Positions 29,223 to 38,725 of a stretch of DNA of 64,000 nt are shown here, in pieces. The notes under the pieces are model-generated. The model was not told the origin of the DNA. It saw nothing but the letters and a program-made list of their open reading frames with translations, and made no database searches. Made by a program: the position numbers and the translations under genes. This stretch comes from Nitrosomonas sp. (GTDB taxonomy: Bacteria > Pseudomonadota > Gammaproteobacteria > Burkholderiales > Nitrosomonadaceae). The stretch covers positions 40,293 through 104,292 of the forward strand of contig JAMWZW010000010.1 of the NCBI GenBank assembly GCA_024281995.1. The letters run 5' to 3'. Positions within the stretch are counted from its first letter, which is position 1; the number at the start of each line of letters is the position of its first letter.

Positions 29223-29241
29223 CATACCCGCTACGGGTATG
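29223..29241 (+). promoter_or_regulatory. Hairpin enclosing the truB start codon
   Basis: CATACCCG (29223-29230), loop CTA, CGGGTATG (29234-29241). The ATG at 29239-29241 is the 3' end of the stem, so initiation may be masked unless the hairpin melts. Alternatively the true start lies elsewhere. Confidence 0.5.
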
Positions 29242-30186
29242 CTATTAAGTAGGTCGTTATCAAAACAGTCTATCAAACGAAATATCAGCGGCATTTTATT
29301 ATTGGATAAACCTTATGGAATTTCATCCAATAAAGCGGTGCAAATCATCAAACGAATCTTCTCCGCTGCCAAGTGTGGACATACCGGCACGTTGGATCCA
29401 ATGGCAACTGGGCTGCTACCACTTTGCTTGGGAGAAGCCACCAAATTTTCATCGATCCTTTTAGGTGCTGATAAAGCTTATGAAGCCACATTAAAACTTG
29501 GCTTTCTGAGCACTACCGGGGACGCGGAAGGCGACATCGTGCAGGTCAAAACGACTACTATTGCTCCCGATTTATTGCAATGTGAACGAGTGCTAAGTCG
29601 CTTTATTGGCAGAATCCGGCAAATACCGCCGATGTATAGCGCGTTGAAACATAATGGTAAGCCGCTATACGCATACGCAAGGAAAGGCGAAACAATCGAG
29701 CGGCCTCCGCGAGAAGTTCATATTTACGATATATCGATCAAGTCACTTAAAGAAAATGAATTGCGCTTATGTATCCACTGCAGCACGGGCACTTATATCC
29801 GCACCTTGGCAGAAGATATCGGTAAAGCTTTAGGGTGCGGAGGTGCGTATCTGACACAATTAAGGCGCACTGCTATCGATTATTTTGACTTAACGCAAAC
29901 GTACACGCTATCGGCATTAGAAGAGATGACCGCGATTGATCGCGATAAGTATCTTCTACCTGTCGATCACTTATTAAAGAAATTTCCCGCAGTTATCCTG
30001 GATGAATTGGCAGCATCACATATTATGCAAGGACGCACGGTTGCCAATCAAACATTAAATACTGATTATAAACCTACCAATAATCTTATACGTCTATATG
30101 ATTCTCAGGAGCAATTCTTGGGACTAGGCGAGATAACCAGCGATCAAAAAATTGTGTCAAAGCGCCTACTAGCGAATTCTCAATAG
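29239..30186 (+). CDS. truB: tRNA pseudouridine-55 synthase
   Basis: A 315-residue enzyme that makes pseudouridine 55 in tRNA. It shows GILLLDKPYGISSNKAVQ, KCGHTGTLDPMATGLLPLC with the catalytic aspartate near residue 53, MYSALKHNGKPLYAYARKG, and CSTGTYIRTLAEDIG, then a C-terminal PUA-like region. The ATG at 29239 is chosen for family length; the frame is open upstream into rbfA (alternative start at 29161), so overlap and coupling are possible. Last gene of the operon. Confidence 0.93.
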   Translation: MLLSRSLSKQSIKRNISGILLLDKPYGISSNKAVQIIKRIFSAAKCGHTGTLDPMATGLLPLCLGEATKFSSILLGADKAYEATLKLGFLSTTGDAEGDIVQVKTTTIAPDLLQCERVLSRFIGRIRQIPPMYSALKHNGKPLYAYARKGETIERPPREVHIYDISIKSLKENELRLCIHCSTGTYIRTLAEDIGKALGCGGAYLTQLRRTAIDYFDLTQTYTLSALEEMTAIDRDKYLLPVDHLLKKFPAVILDELAASHIMQGRTVANQTLNTDYKPTNNLIRLYDSQEQFLGLGEITSDQKIVSKRLLANSQ

Positions 30187-30187
30187 C

Positions 30188-30532
30188 TTATCGCGCCCGG
30201 AACATAAAATACACCGCGCCCATCATACACAAAGCAGCCCACAAATAATCCAACTTCAGCGGCTCTTTTAAATAGAATAATGCAAAGGGTACAAATACAG
30301 TAAGTGTGATAATTTCTTGCAAGATCTTAAGTTGTGCCACTGTGAGCACCGTATAGCCAATGCGATTGGCAGGAACTTGCAACATATATTCAAAAAAAGC
30401 AATTCCCCAACTAATTAAAGCAGCAATAATCCAAGGCTTATGGTTCAAATCTTTCAAATGCGCATACCAAGCAAACGTCATGAATATATTGCTCATGGTC
30501 AGTAATAAAATAGTTTGCCAAATTTCTCGCAT
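30188..30532 (-). CDS. DUF486 family membrane protein
   Basis: A 114-residue membrane protein with four helices. It contains MSNIFMTFAWYAHLK, a central EYMLQVPANRIG and LKILQEIITLTVFVPFALFYLKEPLK, features of the DUF486 family, which resembles small DMT-type transporters. Function is unknown. I prefer ATG at 30532; a TTG at 30571 would overlap the end of ubiD. It converges with truB with a single base between stops. Confidence 0.8.
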   Translation of the reverse strand: MREIWQTILLLTMSNIFMTFAWYAHLKDLNHKPWIIAALISWGIAFFEYMLQVPANRIGYTVLTVAQLKILQEIITLTVFVPFALFYLKEPLKLDYLWAALCMMGAVYFMFRAR

Positions 30533-30567
30533 ATTAATAGCACTGCGCTGTACGCAATATTTTAAAA

Positions 30568-32034
30568 TCAAATTCCCAATTCACCCCAAATTTCATCCAC
30601 TCGTTTCCGAACCGTATCATCCATCACAATCGGTACTCCCCATTCTCGAGTGGTCTCACCTGGGAATTTATTGGTAGCATCCAATCCCATTTTTCCGCCC
30701 AAACCAGAAACCGGACTGGCAAAATCAAGATAATCAATGGGTGTATTTTCAACAATCAAGGTATCTCGCGCTGGATCAACACGCGTAGTAATCGCCCAGA
30801 TCACTTCTTTCCAATCGCGCACATTGATGTCGTCATCGGTGACGATAATGAACTTGGTGTACATAAATTGCCTCAAAAAACTCCAAATACCGAACATGAC
30901 GCGTTTGCTATGGCCGGCATATTGCTTTTTCATACTCACCACCGCCATGCGGTACGAACATCCCTCCGGCGGCAAGTAAAAATCGGTAATTTCAGGAAAT
31001 TGCTTTTGCAATAGCGGCACAAATACTTCATTTAACGCTACACCAAGAATTGCCGGTTCATCCGGTGGTTTTCCGGTGTACGTGGAATGGTAGATCGGAT
31101 TGCGACGCATGGTAATGCGTTGTATGGTAAATACTGGAAACGTTTCCTGCTCGTTATAATAGCCGGTATGATCGCCATATGGCCCTTCCAAGGCAGTTTC
31201 TCCAGGATGAATTTCACCTTCCAGCACGATTTCGGCGCTTGCAGGCACGTGCAAATCATTGCCGATACATTTCACCACTTCAGTCTTTGCACCACGTAAC
31301 AGGCCTGCAAACTGATATTCACTCAAACTATCCGGAACTGGCGTAACTGCACCCAAAATGGTTGCGGGATCAGCGCCTAAGGCCACTGCCAACGGATAGG
31401 ATTTACCAGGATTTGCCAGAGTAAAATCACGAAAATCCAACGCGCCCCCCCGATGCGCCAGCCAACGCATAATCACCTTATTGCGTGCAATGACCTGCTG
31501 ACGGTAAATACCTAAATTTTGACGAGTTTTGTTAGGCCCGCGCGTTACAGTCAAACCCCAAGTTATCAACGGTGCGACATCACCCGGCCAGCAAGTCTGA
31601 ATGGGTATCCGGCTCAAATCGACTTCGTCGCCTTCCCATACAATTTCTTGGCACGGTGCACTGCTCAATTCTCTCGGTGCCATATTCAGGACTTGTTTCA
31701 GTACTGGCAGCTTATCCCAGGCATCTTTTAATCCTTTGGGCGGATCAGGTTCTTTGAGATAGGCCAATAACTTACCAACTTCACGCAAAGCTTCGACTGC
31801 TTCCTGCCCCATACCTAGCGCAACACGTTTCGGTGTGCCGAACAAATTACCTAAAACCGGTATCGTATGCCCCTTGGGATGTTGAAACAACACTGCCGGG
31901 CCTTGCGCTTTCAGGATTCGGTCGCAAATCTCAGTCATTTCCAGTGCCGGATCAATTTCTGTATGAATTCGCTTGAGTTCACCCATTGTTTCCAATTGTG
32001 CGATGAAGTCGCGCAAATCCTTATATTGCATCAT
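30568..32034 (-). CDS. ubiD: 4-hydroxy-3-polyprenylbenzoate decarboxylase UbiD
   Basis: A 488-residue prenylated-FMN-dependent decarboxylase of ubiquinone synthesis. Marks include [52 protein letters not shown] (split here for length: first part [11 protein letters not shown]) and [12 protein letters not shown], which carries family cofactor-site residues. It follows ubiA by 8 bases and completes the ubiC-ubiA-ubiD set. UbiX, which makes the cofactor, is not in the window. Confidence 0.95.
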   Translation of the reverse strand: MMQYKDLRDFIAQLETMGELKRIHTEIDPALEMTEICDRILKAQGPAVLFQHPKGHTIPVLGNLFGTPKRVALGMGQEAVEALREVGKLLAYLKEPDPPKGLKDAWDKLPVLKQVLNMAPRELSSAPCQEIVWEGDEVDLSRIPIQTCWPGDVAPLITWGLTVTRGPNKTRQNLGIYRQQVIARNKVIMRWLAHRGGALDFRDFTLANPGKSYPLAVALGADPATILGAVTPVPDSLSEYQFAGLLRGAKTEVVKCIGNDLHVPASAEIVLEGEIHPGETALEGPYGDHTGYYNEQETFPVFTIQRITMRRNPIYHSTYTGKPPDEPAILGVALNEVFVPLLQKQFPEITDFYLPPEGCSYRMAVVSMKKQYAGHSKRVMFGIWSFLRQFMYTKFIIVTDDDINVRDWKEVIWAITTRVDPARDTLIVENTPIDYLDFASPVSGLGGKMGLDATNKFPGETTREWGVPIVMDDTVRKRVDEIWGELGI

Positions 32035-32042
32035 TCATCCTT

Positions 32043-32912
32043 TTAATGCGGAAAAATTAAGAAATCTAATGCAATCCCTGCAAACACAGTCATTCCAACC
32101 CAGTTGTTATGCAGGAACGCTTTAAAGCAGAGCATGCGATCGTGATGACGAATCAGAGTATATTGATAAATGATCAATCCCGATGCAACCATTAGCCCTA
32201 AATAATAAACCAGGCTCATTTGTTGTAACAGTCCAATTATCGACATAATTGCAATAAAGGAAATATGGCACAGCATCACACCCAACACATCAAAACGTCC
32301 GAGCGTAATCGCCGATGTTTTAATTCCGATTCTCAAATCGTCCGGTTTATCGACCATTGCATATGCTGTATCGTATGCCACTACCCAAAACAGATTGGCA
32401 AGCATCAAAAGCCAGATAATTGGCGGCAAGCTATTGGTTTGTGCAGCAAAAGCCATAGGTATTCCAAAACTGAATGCTATTCCAAGGTATGCTTGCGGCA
32501 TGACAAAAAAACGCTTGGTAAATGGATACGTCCCAGCCAGAAACAGTGCAGGTACGGAAAGCAGAATAGTCAATCGATTAAGAGGCAGAATCAGCAGAAA
32601 TGCCACCAAACTCAATGCAGCGGATAAAATCATGGCTTCCAGCGTACTCACGCTACCCGTCGCCATTGGGCGATTTTTGGTACGTTCGACATGTGGATCG
32701 ATCTTTCGATCGGCAAAATCATTGATGACACAACCCGCCGATCGCATCAAAATAGTTCCCAAAACAAAAATGATCAAAATCTGTTTATCAGGAAATCCTC
32801 CAGCAGCAAACCATAGTCCCCACAACATTGGCCATAGCAACAGCAAAATACCAATTGGTTTGTCAAGCCGCATCAATTGCATATAGATTTTGATACGTTC
32901 TGTTATGTTCAT
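32043..32912 (-). CDS. ubiA: 4-hydroxybenzoate octaprenyltransferase
   Basis: A 289-residue inner-membrane prenyltransferase that attaches a polyprenyl chain to 4-hydroxybenzoate. Two aspartate-rich motifs that bind Mg-diphosphate are present: NDFADRKIDPHVERTKNRP (near residue 64) and DKPDDLRIGIKTSA. About eight or nine helices surround them. Its start overlaps the ubiC stop by 4 bases (ATGA), indicating translational coupling. Confidence 0.95.
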   Translation of the reverse strand: MNITERIKIYMQLMRLDKPIGILLLLWPMLWGLWFAAGGFPDKQILIIFVLGTILMRSAGCVINDFADRKIDPHVERTKNRPMATGSVSTLEAMILSAALSLVAFLLILPLNRLTILLSVPALFLAGTYPFTKRFFVMPQAYLGIAFSFGIPMAFAAQTNSLPPIIWLLMLANLFWVVAYDTAYAMVDKPDDLRIGIKTSAITLGRFDVLGVMLCHISFIAIMSIIGLLQQMSLVYYLGLMVASGLIIYQYTLIRHHDRMLCFKAFLHNNWVGMTVFAGIALDFLIFPH

Positions 32913-33451
32913 AAGGGTAAATCAAGGAGAGTTGGTAAGAAAACTTCGGTAACCAGGATAGATTGGCCGTGCAAAGTAAATAATGAGCGACGCGCCCACA
33001 AATAGGCCGGCTTTTGTGGCAATTTGGTGCACGCACGACCATATAGAAGGTGTGAAGGCTTGATTCGTTTATATTCCAGAGGCGTACGTGTAATTCTCGG
33101 ATTACTAAATAAAACCGTCCCTAACGATTTATTGCCCAGCTTACTTAAACCTCGCCACGAACCGCATAGATCCTTGCGGGCTATAACAGAATGGGCAAAT
33201 ATCACCGGCACACTGTTGCAATATAGATATACTTCTCGCACCATTGCCAGCTCATTGGATCGTAGTCCCATCACATTTAATTCATCGCCATAAATTCTTT
33301 GCAGGGATTGAACAACTGGTTTCACATAAAAATTGGAACAACGGCTTTGAATACGACGCGTCAATGATCCTCGATCTTGTAGCCAATTGCGTTGATGATA
33401 AGAAAGAGATATCAGCGTAGAATACCATCCTTGCGAACAGATCTTATTCAT
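32909..33451 (-). CDS. ubiC: Chorismate lyase
   Basis: A 180-residue enzyme that turns chorismate into 4-hydroxybenzoate and pyruvate, the first committed ubiquinone step. The family pattern WLQDRGSLTRRI, VMGLRSNELAMVREVYLYC, PVIFAHSVIAR and LGNKSLGTVLFSNPRITRTPLEYKR (the last in two parts) is clear, ending with RRSLFTLHGQSILVTEVFLP. It is the first gene of the ubi operon. Confidence 0.92.
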   Translation of the reverse strand: MNKICSQGWYSTLISLSYHQRNWLQDRGSLTRRIQSRCSNFYVKPVVQSLQRIYGDELNVMGLRSNELAMVREVYLYCNSVPVIFAHSVIARKDLCGSWRGLSKLGNKSLGTVLFSNPRITRTPLEYKRIKPSHLLYGRACTKLPQKPAYLWARRSLFTLHGQSILVTEVFLPTLLDLPL

Positions 33452-34222
33452 CTCAAATCAGCAAGGTGATACAGATAACTGTTGCATAGAGGCAATTTGC
33501 ATATTGGAATCGGACCAGAACTTATTGGCAATTGTTGCCAGCGGGATTATACAACAGACACTAAACAGTTAACGATAAAACTGACCTCATAATAACTTTT
33601 GACTACTGAAACTAACGTAAGGAAATGATTATAAAATTTAATCCAAATGTGTACTGAAATTATCACACTCGCAAATGTATTAATTTTTTTGATTGGATAA
33701 ATATGACACATTGACTCACCGATTCAGACACATAAGTGTTTGGTACAAATAAGTAAAAGATTTCCCCAGTATAATGATCCTTAGTCCATAATTGGCAAGA
33801 TTTATAGTACTGAAAATAATAAAATGATAATGATCCTGATGTGAGCGCCTATTTAAATAGCTTATAAAATAACTCTCGTATGAAAGTATATTAGCCTAAA
33901 TATCCTATTTTTTGATCAAAAAATACAGGATAAATTACTTATAAAATAAGTATGTTTGACCCATGACAAATTTTGATCCACCTTCTATAGTAAAATTAAA
34001 ATATTATGAAAGTGATTTTTTTCACTGACTTAATATGCAAGATGTTGTTTTATTTGTATGAACATGTAAAGCAGATCCATTAAATGTTTATAGAAATAAG
34101 ATAATTAATTTTTTATTTGTTTATCAATCGATAAGTGTGATCTATGTAGCGGATGCATTTTTATCATTGAGACAGAAAATCGATGTTTGCGTAGTTATTA
34201 TTTTCATATCAGGAGCAAAATA
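33452..34222. other. Long A+T-rich intergenic region
   Basis: No gene is seen in about 770 bases. It contains the promoters of ubiC (leftward) and the copper oxidase (rightward). A GATAATGATCC stretch near 33825 only weakly resembles a Fur box. An AGGAG box at 34211-34215 sets the oxidase start at 34223. Confidence 0.5.
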
Positions 34223-35791
34223 ATGTTTAATCACTATCTTCCTTTGCAGGAAGTGAGAAAATTCAAATACTTGATCGCAGTTACTCTCGTTTTATTCCTA
34301 TTTGCTTACGAAGGGGCCATTATTTCTGTTAGCGCAGCAGGACCCGACGCCCACATCAAAGGAGAATTTGGTCCTTTGCATAACTGGCCGATCATCCCGC
34401 TCGCAGTTGTTCTCACGCCGGATGGACGGGTATTTGCCTATGGAACAAATATAGCGGGTGTACAAGGCGCAAAATTGTATTATACGATTTGGAATCCGGC
34501 TCTAGGTACCGGCAGCAATGCCTTTGAGACCTTACCCAATACCACAAATACAGATATTTTTTGTGCAGGCCAAGCAGTGATTCCAACTACGGGACAGGCA
34601 TTGATTCTTGGAGGAGATGCTATTGTAAACACTAAGCGTAACTATGCAAATAGTGATGTCAATATTTTCGATCCGGCAACAAACACACTTATACGCCAAA
34701 CTCAAAGCATGGCGTATAAGCGCTGGTATGCGACTGCTGTAACCATGCCAAATGGCGAGCATGCGGTGCTGGGTGGACGTGACAGTATGTTTTTTGCTGG
34801 CACTTCAACAATACCTCCTACTGAAGCTACCTATTCATCAATACCGGAAGTACGTGCTATTGATGGTACCTGGCGCACGCTTACTACGGCTTCCAGTGAT
34901 GCCGCTTATGGAGCATTGGGTGGAAATGCATGGTTTTATCCGCGTGGATGGGTAAATCCTCAAGGAAAAATATTTGTTTTAGGCCACAATGGACCCATGT
35001 ATAAGCTTGATATTGCAGGTACAGGAACACTCACTCGGTATGTGAAAAAAACTCCAAATGGCCGCACTAATCTGCCGAGTGTCATGTACGCTCCGGGTAA
35101 AATTCTATCAGTACGGCGGGATCGTATCGCAGTAGCTGTCGACATTAATGGTACGGGAGAGCCTGTAGTGTCATCTGCCGGTACTCTTGCATATGATCAT
35201 CAGTATGGCAGTGCCACAGTGCTTGCTGACGGGCAAGTATGGGTTAGTGGCGGATCGTCATCAGGCAATACCTTAGCAGGTTTAGTTCTTCAATCGGAGT
35301 TGTGGAATCCTAGCACAAATACCTGGACTCTCGCAGCAAGTGCCGTTGCAGCAAGATTATACCATTCGGTTTCGCTTTTATTGCCAGATGGAACTGTATT
35401 TACGGGTGGAGGGGGTGCACCTGGTCCTGCTAAACAGTTAAATGGTGAAATTTATTATCCGCCTTATTTGTTTAAAGCAGATGGTAGTGGCGAGTTTGCT
35501 CCACGTCTTGAGATTATAGATGCGCCATCCACAATGATTAGCTGGGATCAAGATTTTTCAATTGAAGCTAATAGTACTATTGCTAAAGTTACACTCGTAA
35601 GAATGGGTGCGGCCACACACACGTTTGATCATGAAACACGATTTTTTGATTTAACTATTCCACAAGCAAGCAATATAGTAACCGTTAGAACACCAGCAAA
35701 TGCAAATATTGCTCCTCCCGGTTTTTATATGCTTTTTGTCTGGGATGCATTGGGAGTGCCTTCAATTGCACGAATCATACATATTGGCTAA
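34223..35791 (+). CDS. Galactose oxidase/glyoxal oxidase-like copper radical oxidase
   Basis: A 522-residue exported enzyme with an N-terminal signal or membrane anchor (KYLIAVTLVLFLFAYEGAI), Kelch-like repeats and a C-terminal DUF1929 domain. The expected copper and Tyr-Cys cofactor residues are present: Cys114 in IFCAGQ, Tyr169 in RWYATAV, Tyr380-His381 in LYHSVSLLLPDG, and His466 in GAATHTFDH. The 85-residue spacing between the two histidines equals that in fungal galactose oxidase (496 to 581). It would oxidise a primary alcohol or aldehyde to give H2O2 outside the inner membrane; the substrate is unknown. The gene stands alone; related bacterial enzymes (GlxA) act in matrix or glycan modification. 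Confidence 0.8.
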   Translation: MFNHYLPLQEVRKFKYLIAVTLVLFLFAYEGAIISVSAAGPDAHIKGEFGPLHNWPIIPLAVVLTPDGRVFAYGTNIAGVQGAKLYYTIWNPALGTGSNAFETLPNTTNTDIFCAGQAVIPTTGQALILGGDAIVNTKRNYANSDVNIFDPATNTLIRQTQSMAYKRWYATAVTMPNGEHAVLGGRDSMFFAGTSTIPPTEATYSSIPEVRAIDGTWRTLTTASSDAAYGALGGNAWFYPRGWVNPQGKIFVLGHNGPMYKLDIAGTGTLTRYVKKTPNGRTNLPSVMYAPGKILSVRRDRIAVAVDINGTGEPVVSSAGTLAYDHQYGSATVLADGQVWVSGGSSSGNTLAGLVLQSELWNPSTNTWTLAASAVAARLYHSVSLLLPDGTVFTGGGGAPGPAKQLNGEIYYPPYLFKADGSGEFAPRLEIIDAPSTMISWDQDFSIEANSTIAKVTLVRMGAATHTFDHETRFFDLTIPQASNIVTVRTPANANIAPPGFYMLFVWDALGVPSIARIIHIG

Positions 35792-35855
35792 GAATTTGTA
35801 CTACTTAGATTTTATATCCCTGTTTTGAGACACAACTCTAACTTAGATAAACACC

Positions 35856-35876
35856 CCCCGTGGTAAAACCACGGGG
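35856..35876. repeat. 9-bp perfect hairpin
   Basis: CCCCGTGGT, loop AAA, ACCACGGGG. No T tract follows, so it is a weak terminator candidate; similar G+C-rich hairpins are found at ends of IS200/IS605-type elements, but none is recognisable here. Confidence 0.5.
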
Positions 35877-35908
35877 AATCGCAAGTTGAACGCCATGGCT
35901 GGGCTCGC

Positions 35909-36112
35909 GTGACAATGTCAGCCATTTCAATCGATGATTCTCAATGCTGGTTGATGTTGCTGAGTATAGTAGCAAGTTGCTCCGGGGCCTATCGGAAGCA
36001 CTTCAGTAATCACCGCACTCTCTACACCCGAGCGGATCACTGGGTGAAAGGTGGTGTGCTAAAAAAGTTTCTAAGCATTTCAGTAAAAACAAATCATTCA
36101 CATCAAAATTAG
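35909..36112 (+). pseudogene. Possible IS5-type transposase remnant
   Basis: A 67-codon frame contains HRTLYTRADHWVKGGVLKKF, which resembles the N-terminal region of IS5-family transposases where a Y-R-W segment precedes G-V-. No catalytic motif, IR or downstream part remains. The match is by eye and modest. Confidence 0.35.
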
Positions 36113-36361
36113 AGCCGTTTCAACGAATAGTACCAATATCAAAGTGCTTACTAAAGGTACTGATATGTTTGAAAAAAATGACTTATAGTCTATCTGTAAA
36201 TCCACAGGTGGTTAAACCTTTAAAATTTATCTGGTCGTCGCACATGCCAGAACAACTTTAACTGTTTCTCTATCTCCATGGCACACACATGATGGGACTG
36301 TCGGGAAATTGCACGTAAATTAGGCGATAATAAGGAACCTCATTTGTAAATGGATTAGCTG

Positions 36362-37352
36362 ATGAAGAAAAGAGAACAAAGTAGTTTATTTCTAACGCTG
36401 GATTCGCTGGTTCCATTAGATCATCCCTATCGCAAACTGGATCAGTTGCTGCCATTTTCTGATTTAAGCCAAAGCTATCAATCACTGTATTCACCGAATG
36501 GGCGGAAAGAGAAAGGATTTGAATTTGCACTGCGAGCATTGATCGTACAATTCATGGAAGATCTGAGTGATCGTGAGATGGAGCGTTATCTTCAGGAGAA
36601 CCATTGCTTGTAAATGGTTTTGTGACATGCATTTAGGAGAAAAGGCGCCGGATCATAGTTACTTTGGAGATTTTCGCAAGCGCCTAGGCACTGGGAGATT
36701 GATGGATATTTTTACGCAAGTACGAAATAGTTTGCGTGGAATGGGGCTGATACGGGAAATATTTACTTTTATTGATGCGAGTCAGCTGATCAGTAAATTA
36801 ACCACCTGGGATGATCGGGATCGTGCGATCAAGGAAGGATTGGAACAATTTAACAATGAAACTGCCGGGAAGGTTGCGGCAGACAAGCAGGCGCGCTTTG
36901 GTTGTAAGGGTAAGAACAAATACTGGTTTGGTTACAAGGAACATGTTTCGGTCGATATGCAAAGTGGTTTGATCAACAAGATTGCGGCGACTTCTGCTAG
37001 AGTAACTGATGCACAGGGTTTTCGGCATGTCTGTCCCAATGGCGGCGCAGTCTATGCAGACAAAGGATATGGTTTGAATCCTGTCAAAACAGTACTTAAG
37101 TGCAAAGGCTGTCATGATGCGACTATCAAGAAGAACAACATGAAAGAGAAGAATCGCGATAAAGATCGATGGCTATCAGAAATTCGTGCACCCTATGAGC
37201 GGGTGTTTGCGCATCGCAACAAGAAAATCCGCTATCGCGGATTGATGAAAGTACAGTTTCAAGTGGGTATCCGTGCACTGGTATTCAATCTCAAACGGCT
37301 TATGACACTCGGTGTTGATCGAATTACGTGTAGTAGTCTCGACCCGATCTGA
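36362..37352 (+). pseudogene. IS5/DDE transposase, frameshifted and 3'-interrupted
   Basis: The first part (36362-36613) ends in RYLQENHCL; the second frame resumes with CKWFCDMHLGEKAPDHSYFGDF. Removing one C at 36601-36602 restores a single frame. DDE residues are visible in FTFIDASQL, VYADKGYG and APYERVF. The C-terminus is replaced by bases from the IS481-type element; joining the sequence across the insertion restores DRITLCHT and a stop. The gene should be inactive unless frameshifting occurs. Confidence 0.8.
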
Positions 37353-38547
37353 CAGTTACCCGATTTAACGATGTGTCTGTTAGATCAAATTCAGTTATTC
37401 AATGAGGTAATTTTATCGTCCCACACCCCCTTTGCGTCAATTAAAGTTTGCATCGGTGTACGCCCACAACACATTTTTCCTTGGTGAGTACGTGTGTTGT
37501 TGTAATACACCATCCAGTCATCCAGATCGTGCTGTAACTCTTCGATCGATTGGTAAATCTTACGCCTGAATGCTACCTGGTAGAATTCCTGCAAGATGGT
37601 TTTGTGGAAACGCTCGCAGATACCATTTGTTTGTGGATGATTGGCTTTCGTTCTGGAATGCTCAATGTCATTGAGTGCCAGATAGAGCTGGTAATCGTGA
37701 CTCTCCGGCTTACCGCAGTATTCGGTACCGCGATCGGTCAGGATACGGATGACTCCCATACCTTGTTCGACAAAGAACGGAAGCACCCGGTCATTAAGCA
37801 AATCAGCTGCTGTGATCGGCGTTTTGGTGGTATACAACTTCGCTGCAGCCCACTTGGAATAAGTATCGACGAATGTTTGCTGATAAATTCGACCCACGCC
37901 CTTGATGGTGCCAACGTAAAATGTGTCTTGGCTGCCGAGATAGCCTGGATGAGCCGTCTCGATTTCGCCATGAGCAACATCGTCTTCTTGTTTCTTCTCC
38001 AGGGCCTGCACTTGCGCTTCGGTCAGCACTGCTCCGGTCTCGGCGATATGTTTCTCCAAGGCTGACAAACGCTTCTTGAACGACTCCAGATTCTGACGCA
38101 GCCACACCGAACGAACGCCAGATGGAGAAACAATGATTCCGCGTTTGCGTAGTTCATTAGAAACACGAACCTGACCAAACGCAGGTTGCTCCAGCGCAAA
38201 AGCTTTGATCGCTGCTTCCGTCGCTTCTTCTACGCGATTCTTGATATTGGGTTTACGCCGGTTCTCATCAATCAGTGCCTCAACGCCTCCTGCCTCCACG
38301 GCAGCCTGATAGCGATAGAAAGTATCGCGTGAAAAACCCATCACCTTGCAGGCTCGGGATACATTGCCAAGCTCGGCTGCCAGATTAAGCAAACCAATCT
38401 TGTGTTTGATGATAGTTCGTTGAATACTACTCATGGGATTACTCCTTTGCGCTTGCGCGCTTCGTTGATAAAGATTCACACCTCTATCAAACCGGGTAAT
38501 CCCACCTTTGGCAAGACCTACTGTCAGATCAAGTCTGAACTACTACA
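37329..38547 (-). mobile_element. IS481-type insertion sequence with 7-bp target duplication
   Basis: A 1219-bp element. The 28-bp terminal inverted repeats start TGTAGTAGT and share GATCTGACAGT (37329-37356 and 38520-38547), 23 of 28 positions identical. A perfect 7-bp duplication AATTACG flanks it (37322-37328 and 38548-38554). The identical duplication and intact transposase suggest recent insertion. Confidence 0.9.
37391..38434 (-). CDS. IS481 family transposase
   Basis: A 347-residue DDE transposase with an N-terminal helix-turn-helix region (NVSRACKVMGFSRDTFYRY), then an integrase core with FVDTYSKW (D), LTDRGTEYCG (D) and NGICERFHKT (E). The start at 38434 is chosen since GGAG lies 8 bases upstream; the frame is open to 38479. 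No frameshift or stop is visible, so it looks active. It reads opposite to the transposase gene it interrupts. Confidence 0.9.
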   Translation of the reverse strand: MSSIQRTIIKHKIGLLNLAAELGNVSRACKVMGFSRDTFYRYQAAVEAGGVEALIDENRRKPNIKNRVEEATEAAIKAFALEQPAFGQVRVSNELRKRGIIVSPSGVRSVWLRQNLESFKKRLSALEKHIAETGAVLTEAQVQALEKKQEDDVAHGEIETAHPGYLGSQDTFYVGTIKGVGRIYQQTFVDTYSKWAAAKLYTTKTPITAADLLNDRVLPFFVEQGMGVIRILTDRGTEYCGKPESHDYQLYLALNDIEHSRTKANHPQTNGICERFHKTILQEFYQVAFRRKIYQSIEELQHDLDDWMVYYNNTRTHQGKMCCGRTPMQTLIDAKGVWDDKITSLNN

Positions 38548-38725
38548 AATTACGCTATGCCACACATAGGACAAATCCGCCTTCAATTTGCTTTATTGTG
38601 CAGATTGAAGCTAAAAATCGCTGTTTTAGGCATAATTCACGAATAATTTTACAAATCGGCGGGTACACGTCATCAGAATTTTCAATTCATACGGAAATAT
38701 TTGAATTTCCCGACAGACCCATGAT

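Larger units (their letters stand above)
35792..36288. other. IS-island left flank
   Basis: Holds a hairpin (35856-35876) and a probable transposase remnant (35909-36112), but no intact gene. It leads to the 5-bp target duplication ATGAT at 36289-36293. Confidence 0.5.
36294..38720. mobile_element. IS5-type element interrupted by an IS481-type element
   Basis: The ends GGGACTGTCGGGAAATT (36294-36310) and, inverted, GGGTCTGTCGGGAAATT (38704-38720) form imperfect terminal inverted repeats. They are flanked by a 5-bp direct repeat ATGAT (36289-36293 and 38721-38725). Subtracting the inserted element and its duplication leaves an ancestral element of about 1.2 kb with one transposase gene. Its transposase also has a frameshift, so it is not autonomous. 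Confidence 0.75.

Noticed and set aside
33815-33845. Fur-box-like GATAATGATCC stretch
   Set aside because: By eye only about 12 of 19 positions fit the consensus in a very A+T-rich region, which is expected by chance.
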